Source: an uncultured Muribaculaceae bacterium
GTDB lineage: Bacteria > Bacteroidota > Bacteroidia > Bacteroidales > Muribaculaceae
Reading direction: 5' to 3'
Assembly: GCA_910577355.1 (NCBI GenBank)
Contig: CAJTMY010000011.1
Coordinates: 1-64,000 of the forward strand
Length of the DNA: 64,000 nt
Numbering within the stretch: position 1 is the stretch's first letter; each line of letters opens with the position of its first letter. Position numbers and translations under genes: made by a program. Below are positions 42,646 through 52,616 of this stretch, piece by piece. The notes under the pieces were generated by a model. It was not told the DNA's origin. It ran no database searches and worked only from the letters and a program-made list of their open reading frames with translations.

Positions 42646-44595
42646 TCAGTCGTTATTGAATCGTTTTATCAGACGCACCGTGCGGAGAACCTCGGCCACG
42701 TTGGTGGCGTGGGACACGGCCCCGCGGCCCCGGAATGGCGGATTGCCGTCGTAAAGCTGAGACAAGGAGCCTATGCAACCTCGGCTCATCTCGTCCTCAA
42801 AGCCGATAAGCATCCTGTCAATATAGCCCACACCGCTGTGACCGAAGACCTTAAGATAGGCCTCGGCATAGAATCCCATAAGCCAAGGACGCGCGGGCCC
42901 CTGATGCAGTGCCTGCTCGCGGTCATCGGGCGAACCGAGATAAGACGGACGATATCCGTAGCTCTTCGGCGACAATGTACGCAGCCCCTTGGGCGTAAGC
43001 AACTCACGGGTGACGACATCGAGAACACCCTTGCGCTGGCGACGGTCGAGCGGCGAGTGGTCTAGACCGATGGCCACAGCCATGTTGGGACGCACCTCGG
43101 GAGATGCATATAAGCCGTCGACATAGTCGTAAAGATATCCGCTGTCATTGAGGAACATGTCCACAAAAGGCTGCTTCATTTTCTCGGCGGCGGCGAGCCA
43201 TTCCTGCCGGGGGTCGGCAAGAGCCCCGTTGCCCTCAAGCAGCGCTGCGCCAAACATAAGGGCATTGTACCACAAGGCGTTGAACTCCACGAGATAACCT
43301 GTACGTGGAATGATGGGGCGCCCGTTGTGGTTGGCGTTCATCCACGATACGGGATGGTCGGTGCCGTTGGTCGTGAGCAGGCCGTTGTCCCCGTTGACCT
43401 TGAGGTTGGGATGCAGGCTCGACAGGATATAGTCGATGGTCGTGGTCACAAATTCTGTATACAGTTCACGTGCGCGTTCCATGCCGACCGTCTTGCCATA
43501 CTGCTGCACGGCCCACAGTGCCCACAGAGGTATATCCGGCAGCTCTATGCCGTGAATACGCCGTGAAGTCTGACCCGTGGCCATGAAATGCTCAAGCGCA
43601 CTACCCGCCGTAGCCATAATAGCCTCGAAATCGGCACGATGGTCGATAGCCAGCGTAAGGCCCGGCAATGCCATGAAAGTATTGCGGGCAAGTATCGTCC
43701 CCCATGGGAAACCGGATATCACATACATATTGTCGCCATCCTTGATATAAAATTGCTTGGCGGCATTCTTGAGACAGTTGAAGAACGAAGTACGCGGAGT
43801 GCGGCTCGCTATCTCGGCCTCGTACATCTTTTTGAGCGAACGCGGCTTGATCTCGCTCACACCGGCCGAGAATATGATCGACTCGCCTTTTTTGATAGGC
43901 ACTTCAAAATATCCGGGCACCCACAGATCCTCGCAGTAGGGCACACCGCGCTCAAGATCTTTGACATACTCGATACCGTTGTACCAGTTGGGCTCGTCGA
44001 CCCATCGGGCCTTATGGCTGAACTGCATGTACAGCGTGGGAAAGCCATCATAAAGGCATGTGGCCACACCATTCTCCACAGGCACGATATCGCGGTTTAC
44101 GGCACCGTTGGCCATACACAGCGCGTTACTCTCGCGGAAAGCCAGGAATGGCTTGAAACGCAGAGTCGTGGCCGAATGGGCCTCCACAAGTGTATAGCGG
44201 ATAAGTATGCGGTTCTCATGCGAGATAAACATCTTCTCCTTGGTAAGTATAACGCCGCCCACACGGTAAGTCATGCGGGGCACGCCCTCGCAGTCAAACT
44301 CCCTGGCATATTTATGACCGTTGGGACTATACACACCTCCTTGATAGCGGTGTATGCCCAGATTGAACGGCGCACCGTGCTGAATCACCGTCTCGTCGAG
44401 CGACGACAGCAGCACATGCGGCTTGTTGCCGAGCTCGGGAACCGGTACTACGAGCAGTCCGTGTTGCTTGCGGGTGTTACATCCCACAAGTGTAGTGCAG
44501 TGATAAGCGCCCGCCTGATTGGTCCTCAGCATCTCTTTTGTGAGCGATTGGTCGAGGTTTATGAGCAGATTCTTATCAAATTTCAGATAACTCAT
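42646..44595 (-). CDS. Glycogen debranching enzyme (amylo-alpha-1,6-glucosidase family)
   Basis: 649 aa. The N-terminal GDE_N-like domain (residues ~10-240) contains QAGAYHCTTLVGCNTRKQHG. The C-terminal alpha/alpha-barrel GDE_C domain (about 270-640) contains GFPWGTILARNTFMALPGL, RTGYLVEFNALWYNALMFGA and LYDYVDGLYASPEVRPNMAV. It removes alpha-1,6 branch residues of glycogen. It is the first gene of the minus-strand operon with the GT4 and GH57 enzymes. Together they allow the cell to build, trim and mobilise glycogen. Confidence 0.93.
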   Translation of the reverse strand: MSYLKFDKNLLINLDQSLTKEMLRTNQAGAYHCTTLVGCNTRKQHGLLVVPVPELGNKPHVLLSSLDETVIQHGAPFNLGIHRYQGGVYSPNGHKYAREFDCEGVPRMTYRVGGVILTKEKMFISHENRILIRYTLVEAHSATTLRFKPFLAFRESNALCMANGAVNRDIVPVENGVATCLYDGFPTLYMQFSHKARWVDEPNWYNGIEYVKDLERGVPYCEDLWVPGYFEVPIKKGESIIFSAGVSEIKPRSLKKMYEAEIASRTPRTSFFNCLKNAAKQFYIKDGDNMYVISGFPWGTILARNTFMALPGLTLAIDHRADFEAIMATAGSALEHFMATGQTSRRIHGIELPDIPLWALWAVQQYGKTVGMERARELYTEFVTTTIDYILSSLHPNLKVNGDNGLLTTNGTDHPVSWMNANHNGRPIIPRTGYLVEFNALWYNALMFGAALLEGNGALADPRQEWLAAAEKMKQPFVDMFLNDSGYLYDYVDGLYASPEVRPNMAVAIGLDHSPLDRRQRKGVLDVVTRELLTPKGLRTLSPKSYGYRPSYLGSPDDREQALHQGPARPWLMGFYAEAYLKVFGHSGVGYIDRMLIGFEDEMSRGCIGSLSQLYDGNPPFRGRGAVSHATNVAEVLRTVRLIKRFNND

Positions 44596-44773
44596 ATCGG
44601 GGTTGGTATTGTTTTGTTAGTTATTAGATTCAGTAAATTGCAGTCTAAATAGGTTATGCGACACGAAAGTAACAATATTTATTGGAATTACAAAAGAAAA
44701 ATGAAAAAATCTTTTTAGAAAAGAAATTTAACAATTTTTGTTAAAAATATTTGGAAATTTGACGAATACGTCT

Positions 44774-44781
44774 TAACTTTG
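44774..44781 (+). promoter_or_regulatory. -7 promoter box TAACTTTG of the OmpA-like gene
   Basis: A TAnnTTTG match in AT-rich DNA, 31 bp upstream of the chosen TTG start. A start codon at 44779 would lie inside this box, which argues for the later start. Confidence 0.65.
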
Positions 44782-44811
44782 TATTTTCAAAAATCATTAA
44801 TCTGCCCGGGT

Positions 44812-45948
44812 TTGATAAAAAAACTGACACTTGGATTATTGCTGGGACTATGCGCCGCCACCGCCGCGGGGCAAGCCTATATGCGTCCGGCACTGAGTGA
44901 CAACTGGAGTGCAGGCATATCACTTGGAGTGACTTCGCCGGTAAAAGGGCATTGCTTTGTACGCAACATGCGCCCTACCTTGGGGTTTGACCTTGAGAAG
45001 CGAGTCACTCCTGCTTTCGGACTTGGAGCAGAGGCATATTTCGGATTCAACACTTCCCGTTGGCCGGGTCATACATACAGCCACACATCGTTCGACAGTT
45101 CCTATCTCGGCGCCTACGGCAGTATCGACTTTATGCGTCTCACCGGCGATCCATGCTCGCCACGGCTGTTTACCATGGGACTGAGAGCGGGCGCAGGATG
45201 GGGGCACAACTTCATGAGCGGCCCGGCACCGGGACACAGTTTCTTCGCCACCAAGGCCGGCCTGTTCTTCAATCTCAACGTATCCCCGCGTTTCACTGTA
45301 AGCCTGTCGCCGTCAATGCTGTGGAATCTCAGCGACGCTCCATCATCGACATCATCGGCATCCTACAACAGCCGCCGGGCCACATTCAACCTACAGGCCG
45401 GGGTGCGATATCGCTTCGGTCGCGAATTCGAGTGTGTGGCTCTGTACGATGGCGCGCAGATAGACGCCTTGAACGGACAGATCAATACCTTGCGCGCAGG
45501 GCTCGACAAATCGACGGCAGCGGTCAAAGCGGCCGAAGAACGCATAGCAATGCTCGCCGCACAACTTGACCAATGTCGCAACAGCAAGCCCGACATTATA
45601 AGAGAAGTGACCGTTGACAACCGTCTAAACACCGTGCTCGATATATTCTTCCTGCTCGGCTCCTCATCGGTAACAGCCGACCAAATGCCGAATGTGGAAC
45701 GGATAGCACTGTTCATGAAGAACCATCCCGGCTCCACAGTTGTTATAAAGGGGTATGCATCACGCGACGGCAACCGCACACTCAACGAACGACTGGCCTC
45801 GCGACGGGCCGAAGCTGTGAAGGCATTGCTCATAAAACGCTATCACATAGAACCGTCGAGAATCGAAGCCACCGGCGCCGGAATAGGCGATCTGTTTGAA
45901 GAAGACTCGTGGAACCGCGTGAGCGTATGCACGATACACAACGACTGA
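44812..45948 (+). CDS. OmpA-family outer-membrane protein
   Basis: About 378 aa. A signal peptide (IKKLTLGLLLGLCAATAAGQA) leads into an N-terminal eight-stranded-type barrel (about 25-215: ISLGVTSPVKGHCFVRNM, FNLQAGVRYRFGREFE). Then come a coiled linker (LNGQINTLRAGLDKSTAAVK) and a C-terminal OmpA domain (about 260-375) with the peptidoglycan-binding pattern TVVIKGYASRDGNRTLNERLASRRAEAVK in two parts. The start is a TTG at 44812, chosen because the promoter box lies upstream of it. The protein anchors the outer membrane to murein. Confidence 0.88.
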   Translation: MIKKLTLGLLLGLCAATAAGQAYMRPALSDNWSAGISLGVTSPVKGHCFVRNMRPTLGFDLEKRVTPAFGLGAEAYFGFNTSRWPGHTYSHTSFDSSYLGAYGSIDFMRLTGDPCSPRLFTMGLRAGAGWGHNFMSGPAPGHSFFATKAGLFFNLNVSPRFTVSLSPSMLWNLSDAPSSTSSASYNSRRATFNLQAGVRYRFGREFECVALYDGAQIDALNGQINTLRAGLDKSTAAVKAAEERIAMLAAQLDQCRNSKPDIIREVTVDNRLNTVLDIFFLLGSSSVTADQMPNVERIALFMKNHPGSTVVIKGYASRDGNRTLNERLASRRAEAVKALLIKRYHIEPSRIEATGAGIGDLFEEDSWNRVSVCTIHND

Positions 45949-46037
45949 GACTGATTATACGCAGCCATAGCTGCCGCAGAATCATATGACATCCATACCA
46001 TCTCCTCTATAACGATTACAAACTAACATTCAATCAG

Positions 46038-46067
46038 CTTCCTCCCGGCTACCCGGGAGGAAGTTTT
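46038..46067 (+). terminator. Terminator or attenuator between OmpA and SemiSWEET
   Basis: Stem CTTCCTCCCGG / CCGGGAGGAAG with a 4-nt loop and TTTT. It ends about 20 bp before the SemiSWEET start, so it could terminate the OmpA transcript or attenuate SemiSWEET expression. Confidence 0.75.
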
Positions 46068-46087
46068 CAACTCCAAAACACACAACA

Positions 46088-46360
46088 ATGGACTTTGCAA
46101 CCATATTCGGCAGCCTTGCCGCCATATGCATGATATTCGGCTACCTGCCGCAGGCCATCGCCACAATCCGCACCCGCGACACCGAGGGCATAGCCATGCC
46201 CACCTTCCTCATGATGGGGCTCGGTTCACTCTTTTTCGTGATACAGGGTATACTGATAGCCAACTGGCCGCTTGCCGTAACCAACATCATCACCCTCGCC
46301 TGCTCGGTGATTATATTCGGTATAAAGATCCATAACGACAGCAAAAAGAAAAAACGCTGA
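46088..46360 (+). CDS. SemiSWEET sugar transporter (MtN3/PQ-loop)
   Basis: 90 aa with three transmembrane helices and the PQ-loop motif GYLPQ in FGYLPQAIATIRTRDTEGIA. NWPLAVTNIITLACSVII contains the conserved Asn of helix 3. SemiSWEETs dimerise and move mono- or disaccharides down a gradient. The C-terminus is basic (DSKKKKR). Its promoter is not obvious; it may depend on read-through past the hairpin upstream. Confidence 0.92.
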   Translation: MDFATIFGSLAAICMIFGYLPQAIATIRTRDTEGIAMPTFLMMGLGSLFFVIQGILIANWPLAVTNIITLACSVIIFGIKIHNDSKKKKR

Positions 46361-46378
46361 AAAAACGGCACACACAAC

Positions 46379-46418
46379 AAATCGGCCGCGTCGCAAACAG
46401 TTGCGACGCGGCCGATTT
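46379..46418. terminator. Bidirectional terminator
   Basis: A perfect 18-bp stem (AAATCGGCCGCGTCGCAA and complement) with an ACAG loop, between SemiSWEET (plus) and the DUF4301 gene (minus). Confidence 0.85.
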
Positions 46419-46433
46419 GCTTTCACCGGTCGA

Positions 46434-47960
46434 TTATGCCTGATGGGCAGGACGAAGGAGGTCGTTGACCGTCTTTACGGGATTGAATGTGTCAATGGGA
46501 ACTTCGACAAATACCGTATTCCAGTTGGACATCGCGCCGTTCCATAGTCCGGGAAGTTCCAAGGCTCGGAGATCCTTGCCGCCAAGCGACTTCTCCGAGA
46601 TGAATCCTGTATCGGGATCGACATATTTCGAAAGGTCGAACCGATTGCCGTCGACATCCTTGATGTAGCATACAAGATCGACCGGATTGAAGTGTGTGGA
46701 CTTCTTCATCATCTCCATATATTCCTTGTTTTGGGGATCGATCTGTGTCGATTCAAGAATCTGAGGTGCGACAGCCCCCGCAGCAGAGTATGCCAGGAAC
46801 GGGCCGCCGCCGGGCTCACCCACGTTGCGCACCATACCGCATACACGTATAGGACGGTTCAGCTTGCCCATGAGATAATCGGCAAGCTCAGCCTCGGGAA
46901 GTGAATCGAACAGCGGTGATTCAATAAAAAGCTTCTCGCGCAGAAATTCCACAATGACGGCAAGGTCGTCGGCACTGTAGCGGCCTTCACGCAACATCCC
47001 GAGATATTCCTTGATCTTGTCGTGGGCAAGGATAAGCACACCTGCCAGCACCTGCTTGTATCGTATTGTAGACTCGCGCAGACTGTCGGGCACCACATTG
47101 TCGATATTCTTGATGAACACCACAGCCGAGTCCATGTCGCCAAGATTCTCGATAAGAGCGCCGTGTCCTCCGGGACGGAACACCAGATTGCCGTCTCCAT
47201 CGCGGAACGGCTCATTGTCGAGCGTGGCGGCAATGGTGTCGGTCGAAGGCTTCTGCTCCGAGATGGATATGTCGTACTTTACTCCGAATCTGTCTTCCAT
47301 CGGTTTCACAGACTCGGCGATCTTTTTTTCAAAAAGTCCATGGTGATTGGCCGATACAGTGAAATGAAGATTGACCTTACCGCCTGTGGCAGCAGTCTGG
47401 GCGCCTTCGGCAAGGTGCTCTTCAAGAGGCGTGCGCACGCTGCCGTCGGCATATTTATGGAATGTGAGCAGAGCCTTGGGCAGATTGCCGTAATTCATAC
47501 CTTCTTCCGATATGATCGCGTTTATGATATCTTTCTGGCGACCGGCCTCAAGAAGATCTCCGGCAGTCATGCCGTACAGGCGCATGGCGGTGTCATTGAG
47601 TTCGTCTATGAATGCAAGTTTGTCGAGATTATAAAGTATTTTTGCAACAGGCGAACCTTCCTCGGCCTCGGTTTCGTCTCCGTTTACAAATGCGAAGAGC
47701 GCCTTGAACATTCGAGAGGCGGCACCAGAAGCCGGAACAAACTTTGCCACTTCTCCGCCTTCGGCAAGATACTGTTTCCATCGTGATACGGCGAAGTCTT
47801 CTTCCTGCGGTGAGAAAGCATGGATGCCATGGCCGACGGCCGCACTGCCCGACAGCCTCAGATATGGAAATCCCGTGACGAAGCGCCGCATCTGAGCACC
47901 GGCCACTTCAGGACTGATGCCATGTGAGGCAAGCTGTGTAAGATCTTTTTCGGTAAACAT
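46434..47960 (-). CDS. DUF4301 family protein
   Basis: 508 aa, cytosolic, a full-length match in layout to the Bacteroidota DUF4301 family. An N-terminal helical segment is followed by KFVPASGAASRMFKALFAFV, which resembles the nucleotide-sugar pyrophosphorylase loop (P-x-G-x-x-x-R-M). Later come LVFRPGGHGALIENLGDMDS and MVRNVGEPGGGPFLAYSAAG, both Gly-rich and typical of the family. Function is unknown; a nucleotidyl-transferase-like activity is a reasonable guess from the loop alone. Flanked by a terminator and a 26-bp gap to the TPR gene upstream. Confidence 0.85.
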   Translation of the reverse strand: MFTEKDLTQLASHGISPEVAGAQMRRFVTGFPYLRLSGSAAVGHGIHAFSPQEEDFAVSRWKQYLAEGGEVAKFVPASGAASRMFKALFAFVNGDETEAEEGSPVAKILYNLDKLAFIDELNDTAMRLYGMTAGDLLEAGRQKDIINAIISEEGMNYGNLPKALLTFHKYADGSVRTPLEEHLAEGAQTAATGGKVNLHFTVSANHHGLFEKKIAESVKPMEDRFGVKYDISISEQKPSTDTIAATLDNEPFRDGDGNLVFRPGGHGALIENLGDMDSAVVFIKNIDNVVPDSLRESTIRYKQVLAGVLILAHDKIKEYLGMLREGRYSADDLAVIVEFLREKLFIESPLFDSLPEAELADYLMGKLNRPIRVCGMVRNVGEPGGGPFLAYSAAGAVAPQILESTQIDPQNKEYMEMMKKSTHFNPVDLVCYIKDVDGNRFDLSKYVDPDTGFISEKSLGGKDLRALELPGLWNGAMSNWNTVFVEVPIDTFNPVKTVNDLLRPAHQA

Positions 47961-47986
47961 GATTAAGGTTGTTATTTATCGTTTTG

Positions 47987-50062
47987 TCAGTTAGATATGC
48001 GTTTTATGAGATTATATGCAGGTAATATGCCAAGCTGCCCGGCACGGGACAGATCGGCGATGCCGAGACGGTTGTTTCCAAGACGCAGATAGACATATCC
48101 GCGGTTATACCAGGCCTCGCCCATCTCCGGCTTAAGTTCGATGGCACGGTTCAATGCGGCCAGCGCCGATGTGAAATCGTCGACCTGCAGATGCGCCACA
48201 GCCTTGTTGTACCATGCTTCGGCCATATTTGGCGACAACTCTATGGCAGCACTCAGATCGGAGAGTACATCGTCGAGAGCCTTGCGACGCATGGTATTGA
48301 GAGTCAAAGCATCGCCGGCGGGCAGATTATCGGGGATCTGGCCGTCCTCAAGCTGGAAGTTGTGGAAAGCAGCCTGCGCGCGCAGCATATGCGCCACAGC
48401 CAGATCGGGAGTAAGCTCTATGGCGCGGTCTATGTCGCGTATGGCCGAGGTATAGTCGTGAATTGTGATGAAGTCGAGTGCGCGGCCTATATAGTCTATC
48501 GCCCGGGGCTTGTGCGTGGCCAGATATGAGTTGTAGTATTCTATGGATTCGAAATGCCTGGCGCTGCTCTCGCTGTCGAGCGATGGCACCGAGGGTGTGA
48601 CACGGATTATGAAGCGCAACATACGCGAGGCGTTGATGTCGTCGACTTCCTTTATATAATATGTCGTAGCACGCAGTTCGTTTACCGGGCTGTAATACGC
48701 GAGTTCCATCCACGATTCCGGCTCTATATGAATATTGCGATCCTGTACTTTGCCACGTATGGCGGTATTGTTGTACTCCTCGTGTATCTCGGCGTTGTTG
48801 GCTACTGTGAGCAGAGTAGCGAAACGACGTGCGGCCTCGGCGCTCGCCTCGGGTGCATGCGCGGGCGACGCCCCTTCAGGTACCCCGTCATTATTGTTGC
48901 GACGCGATGTGCCGGAATCATCGGTACCGGTGGGTGCTATTGAGCCTGAATCAAATTCGCCTGACATGGACTGAACTTTTTTAGACAATGCGATACCTTT
49001 GTTGTAGTCGCGCTCGGCACTGCGCATATCGCCTTTGGCATACAGGAATTCACTGCGCATGAAATACGGGTCGGGCAACTCGGGCACGTCCTCTATCACC
49101 TTGGTGATGTCGGCCGCTGCCTCGGCATGTCTGCCCTTGGCATGATTCACTATCGAGCGATTGTAATATGCACGGGTATTGGAAGGATCGAGCTGTATCA
49201 GTCGGTCAAGATCGACAAGAGCCTTGTCGTTGGCCGCAGTCTCCATCTCGAGGAGCGCCCGGTTGAATATGGCGGCTTCGTTGAGCGGGTCTAGCTCGAT
49301 GGCGTAGTCAAAGTCGGCCATCGCACCGAAAAAGTCATCATTCTTATACCTCAGATAGGCTCTGTTGACATACAGGCCGGCAAGACGTGGCTGCAGACGG
49401 ATGGCCTCGTCCATATCGGCTGTTGCCGAGGCAAAATCGCTTTCGCGCGATATAGCGATATCGGCGCGCATGATGTATGCGTTCACTGCGTTCTTGTTGA
49501 TGTTCATCGTCTTGTCTATGTCGGCTATAGCCGCAACGGTATCCGCCTGCTCCAGTCTGAGGCGCGCACGTCCCAGATAACCTGAATCAAAACCCGGATA
49601 ATAGCGCAGCAGGTCATTGAAGGTGGAGTCGGCTGCGGCAAGCTCTCCGCAATCCTGCTGGGCAAGAGCTTTGTTGAACAGCAGCTGGCGGTTGCGTGGC
49701 ACTAGCTGCAACGCATGTTCATAGTCGGATATGGCTTCGGTATTGTGACCGAGGTTCTGCCTGGCCACGCCACGCACCTCCCAGGCATCGGTAAGATATG
49801 GATTGAGCTCGATGGCTTTGGTCGCATCCTGCTCGGCGCCGATATAATCCTCGAGATTCAGCTTGGCGATGGCACGGAAAAAGTAAGGCTGCGCCAGATA
49901 TGGTTTTGACAGGATCACACGGTTGAAATATTGTATCGACAGCATGTAATCCTCGAAATACAAGGCATTCTGTCCCACACGAAGCACCTGCTCGGTGTTG
50001 ACTTGAGCATACGAGGCCACCGAACTGACTAAAAGGGCGATAAACAGGACTAATTTATTCAA
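47987..50062 (-). CDS. Large exported TPR-repeat protein
   Basis: 691 aa with a signal peptide (residues 1-19). Tandem TPR units run through ~25-340 and again through ~520-690. Repeats such as ALYFEDYMLSIQYFNRVILS, AIFNRALLEMETAANDKALV, AWYNKAVAHLQVDDFTSALA and AWYNRGYVYLRLGNNRLGIA occur at 34-residue spacing. The middle (about 360-520) is low-complexity and contains a non-TPR segment. Probably a periplasmic or outer-membrane-associated scaffold; partners unknown. It may be co-transcribed with the DUF4301 gene downstream. Confidence 0.88.
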   Translation of the reverse strand: MNKLVLFIALLVSSVASYAQVNTEQVLRVGQNALYFEDYMLSIQYFNRVILSKPYLAQPYFFRAIAKLNLEDYIGAEQDATKAIELNPYLTDAWEVRGVARQNLGHNTEAISDYEHALQLVPRNRQLLFNKALAQQDCGELAAADSTFNDLLRYYPGFDSGYLGRARLRLEQADTVAAIADIDKTMNINKNAVNAYIMRADIAISRESDFASATADMDEAIRLQPRLAGLYVNRAYLRYKNDDFFGAMADFDYAIELDPLNEAAIFNRALLEMETAANDKALVDLDRLIQLDPSNTRAYYNRSIVNHAKGRHAEAAADITKVIEDVPELPDPYFMRSEFLYAKGDMRSAERDYNKGIALSKKVQSMSGEFDSGSIAPTGTDDSGTSRRNNNDGVPEGASPAHAPEASAEAARRFATLLTVANNAEIHEEYNNTAIRGKVQDRNIHIEPESWMELAYYSPVNELRATTYYIKEVDDINASRMLRFIIRVTPSVPSLDSESSARHFESIEYYNSYLATHKPRAIDYIGRALDFITIHDYTSAIRDIDRAIELTPDLAVAHMLRAQAAFHNFQLEDGQIPDNLPAGDALTLNTMRRKALDDVLSDLSAAIELSPNMAEAWYNKAVAHLQVDDFTSALAALNRAIELKPEMGEAWYNRGYVYLRLGNNRLGIADLSRAGQLGILPAYNLIKRISN

Positions 50063-50130
50063 AATCTGCGATTGGTATTTTATTACTGCAAACTTAAGGA
50101 AAATTTTGGATTAATACGCCAAAAGATTGA

Positions 50131-50162
50131 AAAAAAGCCCCGGGATTTCGTCAACCGGGGCA
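50131..50162 (-). terminator. Terminator of gyrB
   Basis: On the minus strand, stem GCCCCGG / CCGGGGC is followed by seven T. The plus strand also has a T-run after the stem. Confidence 0.85.
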
Positions 50163-50194
50163 TTTTTTTCATCAAGCCGACAAAGCCGCGCGCA

Positions 50195-52126
50195 TCACGC
50201 GTCGATATTGGCATATGTAGCGTTCGATTCGATAAAATCGCGGCGCGGGCCCACATCTTCGCCCATAAGCATCGAGAATACACGGTCGGCCTCGGCGGCA
50301 TCGCTGATATTGACCTGCTTGAGAATACGGTGCTCGGGACTCATGGTAGTGTCGCGAAGCTCGATATCGCTCATCTCGCCAAGACCCTTGTAGCGCGACA
50401 CCGTGGTCTTGCCGCTATGTGTGTCCATGAATTGCTGCACTTGCTGATCTGTCCAGCAATATTCCTCGGCCTTACCACACTTGCACTTGTACAGAGGCGG
50501 AGTTGCAAGATAGAGGTAGCCGTTCTCGATTATCGGACGCATGCGGCGGAAGAAGAAGGTCATGAGCAGTGTGGCGATATGCGCTCCGTCGACATCGGCA
50601 TCGGTCATTATTATTATCTTGTGATATGCGAGCTTCGACAGGTTGAGAGCTTTCGGGTCATCGGGAGTGCCGATTGTGACACGGAGAGCGCGAAACAGGT
50701 TGGTGATCTCGTCGCTCTCGAATATGCGGTGCTCCATGGCTTTCTCTACATTCAGGATCTTGCCACGCAGAGGCAGAATCGCCTGGAACTGACGGTTTCG
50801 GCCCTTCTTGGCTGTACCGCCGGCCGAATCACCCTCGACAAGGAATATCTCGCAGTCCTCGGCCGTGCGCGACGAGCAGTCGGCGAGCTTGCCGGGAAGA
50901 CCTCCGCCCCACAGCGGCGACTTGCGCTGCACTTTCTGGCGCGCGTTATAAGCCGCATGGCGTGCCTGAGCCGCAAGTATCACCTTGTCGACTATCACAC
51001 GCGCCTGCTTGGGATGCTCCTCCAGATAGTTGCGCAAAGCCTCCGACACAGCCACCTGCACGGCGCCCATCACCTCGCTGTTGCCAAGCTTGGTCTTGGT
51101 CTGCCCCTCGAACTGCGGCTCCATCACCTTGACGGAAATCACGGCTGTAAGACCTTCACGGAAGTCATCGCTGTTGATCTCCACCTTGGCATTCTTGAGC
51201 AGATTGTTATCCTCGGCATATTTCTTGAGAGTGGTGGTAAGACCGCGGCGAAAACCGGTAAGATGCGTTCCGCCTTCCACCGTATTGATATTGTTGACAA
51301 ACGAATATATGTTTTCGTTGTAGGTATTGTTGTATGTGAAAGCCACCTCTACCGGAATACCCTGTCGCTCGGTGTTGAGATCAATCACATCGTTGATGAG
51401 CGACTCCTTGTTTGAATCGATGTATTCGACAAACTCGCGCAGCCCGGCGCTCGAATAGAACGTCTCGCTCATCGGTTTGCCCTCGCTGTCAAGGTTGCGC
51501 ATATCGGTGAGTGTGAGCACTATGCCGGCATTGAGGAATGCCAGATCGCGCAGACGGTTGGCCAAGGTAGAATAATCATATTCGGTGACGGTGAATATCG
51601 AGTCATCGGGCTTGAAAGTTATTGATGTACCGGTGTGCTCCGACTCTCCCACCACGAGAAGCTCCGTAGTGGGCTTGCCGCAGGAGTATTCCTGTACATA
51701 TGCCTTGCCGTTGCGATGCACCTCGGCACGCAGATAAGTGGACAAGGCGTTGACACACGACACGCCCACACCATGAAGACCGCCCGACACCTTATAGTTG
51801 CTCTTGTCGAACTTGCCTCCGGCATGCAGCACTGTGAGCACTACCTCAAGGGCCGACTTCTGCTCTTTTTCGTGGAGATCGACAGGAATACCGCGACCGT
51901 CATCGACAACAGTTATGGAGTTATCAGAGTTGATTGTGACATATATATGCTTGGCATAGCCCGCGAGAGCCTCATCGATGGAATTATCGACAACCTCGTA
52001 TACGAGATGATGCAAACCCTTGAATGATATGTCGCCGATATACATCGCCGGGCGCTTGCGCACGGCTTCCAGGCCTTCGAGCACCTGGATCTGACTGGCG
52101 CCATAGTTCTCTTCTGCTTCTGACAT
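50195..52126 (-). CDS. gyrB: DNA gyrase subunit B
   Basis: 643 aa. GHKL ATPase domain: QVLEGLEAVRKRPAMYIGD, EVVDNSIDEALAGYAKHIYV and VVDDGRGIPVDLHEKEQ, with the GGLHGVG loop. The TOPRIM domain has FLVEGDSAGGTAKKGRNRQF and IIIMTDADVDGAHIATLLMT. The C-terminus matches GyrB (YKGLGEMSDIELRDTTMSPE...). ATG 52126 is chosen; the longer frame lacks homology. It supplies ATP turnover for GyrA; gyrA lies about 34 kb away and on the opposite strand. Confidence 0.97.
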   Translation of the reverse strand: MSEAEENYGASQIQVLEGLEAVRKRPAMYIGDISFKGLHHLVYEVVDNSIDEALAGYAKHIYVTINSDNSITVVDDGRGIPVDLHEKEQKSALEVVLTVLHAGGKFDKSNYKVSGGLHGVGVSCVNALSTYLRAEVHRNGKAYVQEYSCGKPTTELLVVGESEHTGTSITFKPDDSIFTVTEYDYSTLANRLRDLAFLNAGIVLTLTDMRNLDSEGKPMSETFYSSAGLREFVEYIDSNKESLINDVIDLNTERQGIPVEVAFTYNNTYNENIYSFVNNINTVEGGTHLTGFRRGLTTTLKKYAEDNNLLKNAKVEINSDDFREGLTAVISVKVMEPQFEGQTKTKLGNSEVMGAVQVAVSEALRNYLEEHPKQARVIVDKVILAAQARHAAYNARQKVQRKSPLWGGGLPGKLADCSSRTAEDCEIFLVEGDSAGGTAKKGRNRQFQAILPLRGKILNVEKAMEHRIFESDEITNLFRALRVTIGTPDDPKALNLSKLAYHKIIIMTDADVDGAHIATLLMTFFFRRMRPIIENGYLYLATPPLYKCKCGKAEEYCWTDQQVQQFMDTHSGKTTVSRYKGLGEMSDIELRDTTMSPEHRILKQVNISDAAEADRVFSMLMGEDVGPRRDFIESNATYANIDA

Positions 52127-52292
52127 ATTTTTTATATGATAGGTTACAATTTTAAGCGCTTGTCGCAGTCGCCCCGACAGGGCGAAACAACATGCAAAGA
52201 TACTAAAAATAGCCGACACAGGCAAGCGCTGTCTAAATAAATAATGTGTAGAATCTATATCTGCGATTTTTTCGATTTTTTTAGTTGAAAAA

Positions 52293-52324
52293 TTTGGAGC
52301 ATATGAAAATAATGCCTAACTTTG
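52293..52324 (+). promoter_or_regulatory. tRNA-Pro promoter: TTTG - 20 bp - TAACTTTG
   Basis: -33 TTTG at 52293-52296 and -7 TAACTTTG at 52317-52324, with the tRNA beginning 40 bp further on. A perfect match to Bacteroidota spacing. Confidence 0.75.
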
Positions 52325-52363
52325 CATCGCTTTTGAGAAATAAAGCATCGGAAATTGAAAAAT

Positions 52364-52437
52364 CGGGGTGTAGCTCAGTTGGTTAGAGTACGCGTCTGGG
52401 GGGCGTGAGGTCGCTAGTTCGAGTCTAGTCACCCCGA
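52364..52437 (+). tRNA. tRNA-Pro(GGG)
   Basis: A 74-nt cloverleaf: acceptor CGGGGTG / CACCCCG, D-arm GTAGCTCAGTTGGTTAGAGT, anticodon stem CGCGT/GCGTG with loop CTGGGGG (anticodon GGG), T-arm with TTCGAGT, and discriminator A. CCA is not encoded. It has its own promoter and terminator. Confidence 0.96.
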
Positions 52438-52447
52438 CTATCAATAA

Positions 52448-52484
52448 AAAAGCCTTCGGCATGATGCCGGAGGCTTTTTTTGCT
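52448..52484 (+). terminator. Terminator of tRNA-Pro
   Basis: Stem AAAAGCCTTCGGCAT / ATGCCGGAGGCTTTT (one G-T pair) followed by a T-run. Confidence 0.88.
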
Positions 52485-52616
52485 TTATATTGGGCCGATT
52501 ATACCAATCAGTCCAATTATAAACAGAAAAAGTGCATGCCGATTCCTCGGTACATAAACGATTGAATGCAGGTCGCGGCGGTAAAATTATAATACACCTT
52601 GAATTCAGACTTCTGC

